64,000 bases of DNA, from NCBI GenBank assembly GCA_958496175.1, contig OY292280.1, forward strand, positions 18,042,001 through 18,106,000, given 5' to 3'. The stretch's first letter is position 1, and each line of letters opens with the position of its first letter. This stretch comes from Sisyra terminalis (Eukaryota > Arthropoda > Insecta > Neuroptera > Sisyridae). The notes beneath the pieces are model-generated. The model was given only the letters and a program-made list of their open reading frames with translations, ran no database searches and was not told where the DNA came from. The translations under genes were made by a program, and so were the position numbers. Shown here in pieces: positions 58,051-64,000 of the stretch.

Positions 58051-60081
58051 GGTTTAGTTAATAATATTCTACTTTAATTTAGTGAAGGAAAACATCCCTT
58101 ATGTCCTTTATATGCATTAGAAAATTGTCCTTTTTTAAAGTTTGAAACGTTATTGCGGGTGTCTTTTGGCACACAGGACAAAATTTTTTTCCTTTTATAT
58201 TTCACTTGATAGCCTTAATTCAGAATCCGTTGAGAAAACTAGACCTCATAATGAAAAGTCACCTTTTTTAAATGACCCAATATCAGTCGAATTTTTTCGC
58301 ATAGACTTTCATCAACTTAATTTCCAGTTTCAATTTTCCAAAGATGTACGTAACAAATGCTTCTTATTTTTTGCATAGTGGTTAAGAATGGTTTAGTTTA
58401 TAATATTCAACTTTAATTTAGTGAAGGAAAACATCCCTTATGTCCTTTTAATGCATTAGAAAATTGTCCTTTTTGAAAGTTTGAAACGATATTGCGGGTG
58501 TCTTTTGGCACACAGGACAAAATTGACTTCCTGTTATATTTCACTTGATAGCCTTAATTCAGAATCCGTTGAGAAAACTAGACCTCATAATGAAAAGTCA
58601 CCTTCTTTAAATGACCCAATATCAGTCGAATTTTTTCGCATAGTCTTTCAACAATTTAATTTCCAGTTTCAATTTTCCAATGATATACGTAACAAATGCT
58701 TTTTATTTTTTGCATAGTGGTTAAGAATGGTTTAGTTTATAATATTCATCTTTAAATTAGTGAAGGAAAACATCCCTTATGTCCTTTTTATGCATAAGAA
58801 AATTGTCCTTTTGGAAAGTTTGAAACGATATTGCGGGTGTCTTTTGGCACACAGGACAAAATTGTTTTCCTATTATATTTCTCTTGATTGCCTTAATTCA
58901 AAATCCGTTGAGAAAACTAGACCTCATAATGAAAAGTCACCTTCTTTAAATGACCCAATATCAGTCGAATTTTTTCGCATAGACTTTCAACAATTTAATT
59001 TCCAGTTTCAATTTTCCAAAGATATACGTAACAAATGCTTTTTATTTTTTGCATAGTGGTTAAGAATGGTTTAGTTTATAATATTCAACTTTAATTTAGT
59101 GAAGGAAAACATCCTTTATGTCCTTTTTATGCATTAGAAAATTGTCCTTTTTGAAAGTTTGAAACGATATTGCGGGTGTCTTTTGGCACACAGGACAAAT
59201 TTTTTTTCCTATTATATTTCACATGATAGCCTTAATTCAAAATCCGTTGAGGAAACTAGACCTCATAATGAAAAGTCACCTTCTTTAAATGACCCAATAT
59301 CAGTCGATTTTTTCGCATAGACTTTCATCAATTTAATTTCCAGTTTCAATTTTCCAAAGATATACGAAACAAATGCTTTTTATTTTTTGCATAGTGGTTA
59401 AGAATGGTTTAGTTTATAATATTCTACTTTAATTTAGTGAAGGAAAACATCCCTTATGTCCTTTATATGCATTAGAAAATTGTCCTTTTTGAAAGTTTGA
59501 AACGTTATTGCGGGTGTCTTTGGCACACAGGACAAAATTTTTTTCCTATTATATTTCACTTGATAGCCTTAATTCTGAATCCGTTGAGAAAACTAGACCT
59601 CATAATGAAAAGTCACCTTCTTTAAATGACCCAATATCAGTCGAATTTTTTCGCATAGACTTTCAACAATTTAATTTCCAGTTTCAATTTTCCAAAGATA
59701 TACGTAACAAATGCTTTTTATTTTTTGCATAGTGGTTAAGAATGGTTCAGTTTATAATATTCATTATTAATTTAGTGAGGAAAACATCCCTTATGTCCTT
59801 TTTATGCATTAGAAAATTGTCCTTTTTGAAAGTTTGAAACGATATTGCGGGTGTCTCTTGGCACACAGGACAAAATTTTTTTCCTATTATATTTCACTTG
59901 ATAGCCTTAATTCAAAATCCGTTGAGAAAACTAGACCTCATAATGAAAAGTCACCTTCTTTAAATGACCCAATATCAGTCGAATTTTTTCGCATAGACTT
60001 TCATCAATTTAATTTCCAGTTTCAATTTTCCAAAGATATACGAAACAAATGCTTTTTATTTTTTGCATAGTGGTTAAGAAT
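58006..60081 (+). repeat. Six-monomer higher-order unit in array 4, copy 2
   Basis: Counterpart of the preceding unit, offset 2,031 bp. It ends where TTATAATATTCTAATTT replaces the marker of copy 1. Downstream, the monomer at 60173 (CCTTTATTCCGAATCC) recurs at 63560, a ten-monomer step of 3,387 bp. Confidence 0.9.
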
Positions 60082-63000
60082 GGTTTAGTTTATAATATTC
60101 TAATTTAATTTAGTGAAGGAAAACATCCCTTATGTCGTTTATATGCATTAGAAAATTGTCCTTTTTGAAAGTTTGAAACGTTATTGCGGGTGTCTTTTGG
60201 CACACAGGACAAAATTTTTTTCCTATTATATTTCACTTGATAGCCTTTATTCCGAATCCGTTGAGAAAACTAGACCTCATAATGAAAAGTCACCTTCTTT
60301 AAATGACCCAATATCAGTCGAATTTTTTCGCATAGACTTTCATCAATTTAATTTCCAGTTTCAATTTTCCAAAGATATACGTAACAAATGCTTTTTATTT
60401 TTTGCATAGTGGTTAAGAACGGTTTATTTTATAATATTCTAATTTAATTTAGAGAAGGAAAACATCCCTTATGTCGTTTATATGCATTAGAAAATTGTCC
60501 TTTTTGAAAGTTTGAAACGATATTGCGGGTGTCTTTTGGCACACAGGACAAAATTGTTTTCCTATTATATTTCACTTGATAGCCTTAATTCAGAATCCGT
60601 TGAGAAAACTAGACCTCATAATGAAAAGTCTCCTTCTTTAAATGACCCAATATCAGACGAATTTTTTCGCATAGACATTCATCAATTTAATTTCCAGTTT
60701 CAATTTTCCAATGATGTACGTAACAAATGCTTTATATTTTTTGCATAGTGGTTAAGAATGGTTTTGTTTATAATATTCAACTTTAATTTAGTGAAGGAAA
60801 ACATCCCTTATGTCCTTTTTATGCATTAGAAAATTGTCCTTTTTGAAAGTTTGAAACGATATTGCGGGTGTCTTTTGGCACACAGGACAAAATTGATTTC
60901 CTATTATATTTCACTTGATAGCCTTAATTCAGAATCCGTTGAGAAAACTAGACCTCATAATGAAAAGTCACCTTCTTTAAGTGACCCAATATCAGTCGAA
61001 TTTTTTCGCTTTGACTTTCAACAATTTAATTTCCAGTTTCAATTTTCCAAAGATATACGTAACAAATGCTTTTTTTTTTTTTTGCATAGTGGTTAAGAAT
61101 GGTTTAGTTTATAATATTCAACTTTAATTTAGTGAGGAAAACATCCCTTATGTCCTTTTTATGCATTAGAAAATTGTCCTTTTTGAAAGTTTGAAACGAT
61201 ATTGCGGGTGTCTTTTGGCACACAGGACAAAATTGTTTTCCTATTATATTTCACTTGATAGCCTTAATTCAAAATCCGTTGAGAAATCTATACCTCATAA
61301 TGAAAAGTCACCTTCTTTAAATGACCCAATATCAGTCGAATTTTTTCGCATAGTCTTTCATCAATTTAATTTCCTGTTTCAATTTTCCAAAGATATACGT
61401 ATCAAATGCTTTTTATTTTTTGCATAGTGGTTAAGAATGGTTTAGTTTATAATATTCAACTTTAATTTAGGGAAGGGAAACATCCCTTATGTCCATTTTA
61501 TGCATTAGAAAATTATCCTTTTTGAAAGTTTGAAACGATATTGCGGGTGTCTTTTGGCACACAGGACAAAATTTTTTTTCTATTATATTTCACTTGATAG
61601 CCTTAATTCAAAATCCGATGAGAAATCTAGAACTCATAATGAAAAGTCACCTTCTTTAAGTGACCCAATATCAGTCGAATTTTTTCGCTTAGACTTTCAA
61701 CAATTTAATTTCCAGTTTCAATTTTCCAAAGATATACGTAACAAATGCTTTTTATTTTTTGCATAGTGGTTAAGAATGGTTTAGTTTATAATATTCATCA
61801 TTAAATTAGTGAAGGAAAACATTCCTTATGTCCTTTTTATGCATTAGAAAATTGTCCTTTTTGAAAGATTGAAACGATATTGCGGGTGTCTTTTGGCACA
61901 CAGGACAAAATTGTTTTCCTATTATATTTCACTTGATAGCCTTAATTCAGAATCCGTTGAGAAAACTAGACCTCATAATGAAAAGCCACCTTCTTTAAAT
62001 GACCCAATATCAGTCGAATTTTTTCGCATAGACTTTCATCAATTTAATTTCCAGTTTCAATTTTCCAAAGATATACGTAACAAATGCTTTTTTTTTTTTG
62101 CATAGTGGTTAAGAATGGTTTAGTTTATAATATTCAACTTTAAATTAGTGAGGAAAACATCCCTTATGTCCTTTTTACGCATTAGAAAATTGTCCTTTTT
62201 GAAAGTTTGAAGCGATATTGCGGGTGTCTTTTGGCACACAGGACAAAATTTTTTTCCTATTATATTTCACTTGATAGCCTTAATTCAGAATCCGTTGAGA
62301 AAACTAGACCTCAAAATGAAAAGTCACCTTCTTTAAATGACCCAATATCCGTCGAATTTTTTCGCATAGACTTTCATCAATTTAATTTCCAGTTTCAATT
62401 TTCCAAAGATATACGTAACAAATGCATTTTATTTTTTGCATAGTGGTTAAGAATGGATTAGTTTATAATATTCAACTTTAATTTAGTGAGGAAAACATCC
62501 CTTATGTCCTTTTTATGCATTAGAAAATTGTCCTTTTTGAAAGTTTGAAACGATATAGCGGGTGTCTTTTGGCACACAGGACAAAATTGTTTTCCTATTA
62601 TATTTCACTTGATAGCCTTAATTCCAAATCCGTTGAGAAAACTAGACCTCATAATGAAAAGTCACCTTCTTTAAATGACCCAATATCAGTCGAATTTTTT
62701 CGCATAGACTTTCAACAATTTAATTTCCAGTTTCAATTTTCCAAAGATATACGTAACAAATGCTTTTTATTTTTTGCATAGTGGTTAAGAATGGTTCAGT
62801 TTATAATATTCATTTTTAATTTAGTGAGGAAAACATCCCTTATGTCCTTTTTATGCATTAGAAAATTGTCCTTTTTGAAAGTTTGAAACGATATTGCGGG
62901 TGTCTCTTGGCACACAGGACAAAATTTTTTTCCTATTATATTTCACTTGATAGCCTTAATTCAAAATCCGTTGAGAAAACTAGACCTCATAATGAAAAGT

Positions 63001-64000
63001 CACCTTCTTTAAATGACCCAATATCAGTCGAATTTTTTCGCATAGACTTTCATCAATTTAATTTCCAGTTTCAATTTTCCAAAGATATACGTAACAAATG
63101 CTTTTTATTTTTTGCATAGTGGTTAAGAATGGTTCAGTTTATAATATTCATTTTTAATTTAGTGAGGAAAACATCCCTTATGTCCTTTTTATGCATTAGA
63201 AAATTGTCCTTTTTGAAAGTTTGAAACGATATTGCGGGTGTCTCTTGGCACACAGGACAAAATTTTTTTCCTATTATATTTCACTTGATAGCCTTAATTC
63301 AAAATCCGTTGAGAAAACTAGACCTCATAATGAAAAGTCACCTTCTTTAAATGACCCAATATCAGTCGAATTTTTTCGCATAGACTTTCATCAATTTAAT
63401 TTCCAGTTTCAATTTTCCAAAGATATACGAAACAAATGCTTTTTATTTTTTGCATAGTGGTTAAGAATGGTTTAGTTTATAATATTCTAATTTAATTTAG
63501 TGAAGGAAAACATCCCTTATGTCGTTTATATGCATTAGAAAATTGTCCTTTTTGAAAGTTTGAAACGTTATTGCGGGTGTCTTTTGGCACACAGGACAAA
63601 ATTTTTTTCCTATTATATTTCACTTGATAGCCTTTATTCCGAATCCGTTGAGAAAACTCGACCTCATAATGAAAAGTCACCTTCTTTAAATGACCCAATA
63701 TCAGTCGAATTTTTTCGCATAGACTTTCATCAATTTAATTTCCAGTTTCAATTTTCCAATGATATACGAAACAAATGCTTTTTATTTTTTGCATAGTGGT
63801 TAAGAATGGTTTAGTTTATAATATTCTAATTTAATTTAGTGAAGGAAAACATCCCATATGTCGTTTATATGCATTAGAAAATTGTCCTTTTTGAAAGTTT
63901 GAAACGATATTGCGGGTGTCTTTTGGCACACAGGACAAAATTGTTTTCCTATTATATTTCACTTGATAGCCTTAATTCAGAATCCGTTGAGAAAACTAGA

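Larger units (their letters stand above)
55751..64000 (+). repeat. Satellite array 4, about 24 monomers, runs off the window
   Basis: Begins at AAAATTGTCC directly after ATATCATCTG and continues to the window end. Typical variants: GTTATTGCGGG, TCCTTTATATGC, TCGTTTATATGC, TGTCTCTTGGC and GGTTCAGTTTATAATATTC. One monomer lacks a base or two (TCAGTCGATTTTTTCGC), and another lacks one T (GTGTCTTTGGC), so their open frames break. Confidence 0.97.

Overview
The window is eukaryotic repeat DNA, strongly AT-rich, and probably from an invertebrate. Small intron-like gaps (68-82 bp) with GTAAG donors and pyrimidine-rich CAG acceptors would suit an insect, but nothing fixes the species. There is no bacterial gene organisation, no rRNA, no CRISPR and no recognisable housekeeping gene. 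The setting looks like heterochromatin: pericentromere, sex chromosome or B chromosome.

About 60% of the window is one satellite family with a 338/339-bp monomer, always in the same orientation, in four arrays: 1-10315 (about 30 copies), 21776-28690 (about 20), 32996-45300 (about 36) and 55751-64000 (about 24, running off the end). Each array has its own higher-order structure: alternating dimers and a 5,078-bp-offset duplication in array 1, a 2,371-bp seven-mer in array 2, 1,013-bp trimers and 2,703-bp eight-mers in array 3, and a 2,031-bp six-mer in array 4. Most monomers keep an open frame of about 78 codons, but it starts at TTG, not ATG, so I do not call it a gene.

Three complex blocks separate the arrays. 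Block 1 (10316-21775) and block 3 (45301-55750) share one plan: left arm L, palindrome core, right arm R (L inverted and diverged), segment Q, then a partial direct copy L', then satellite. Block 2 (28691-32995) is a single L. Its proximal part carries L-type variants and its distal part R/L'-type variants, so it looks like a recombination product that lost core, R and Q. The 126-bp palindrome core lies in opposite orientations in blocks 1 and 3.

Inside the blocks are two tRNA-like modules (one followed by an 11-T run, one resembling tRNA-Leu), splice-bounded exon-like segments, a candidate two-exon 90-codon frame repeated six times, a small frame with a signal-peptide-like start in Q, clusters of CGATA and of TGACGTCA motifs, and old diverged relatives of the satellite. 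The most informative relative is an inverted diverged stretch of about 1.4 monomers in Q that still has a spacing of exactly 338 bp. I infer that the satellite was once part of the complex block and that one flank later expanded into the long arrays.

No conventional gene can be called with confidence. The interest lies in the architecture: a satellite growing from the edge of a palindromic, recombining block that carries tRNA-like and exon-like cargo.
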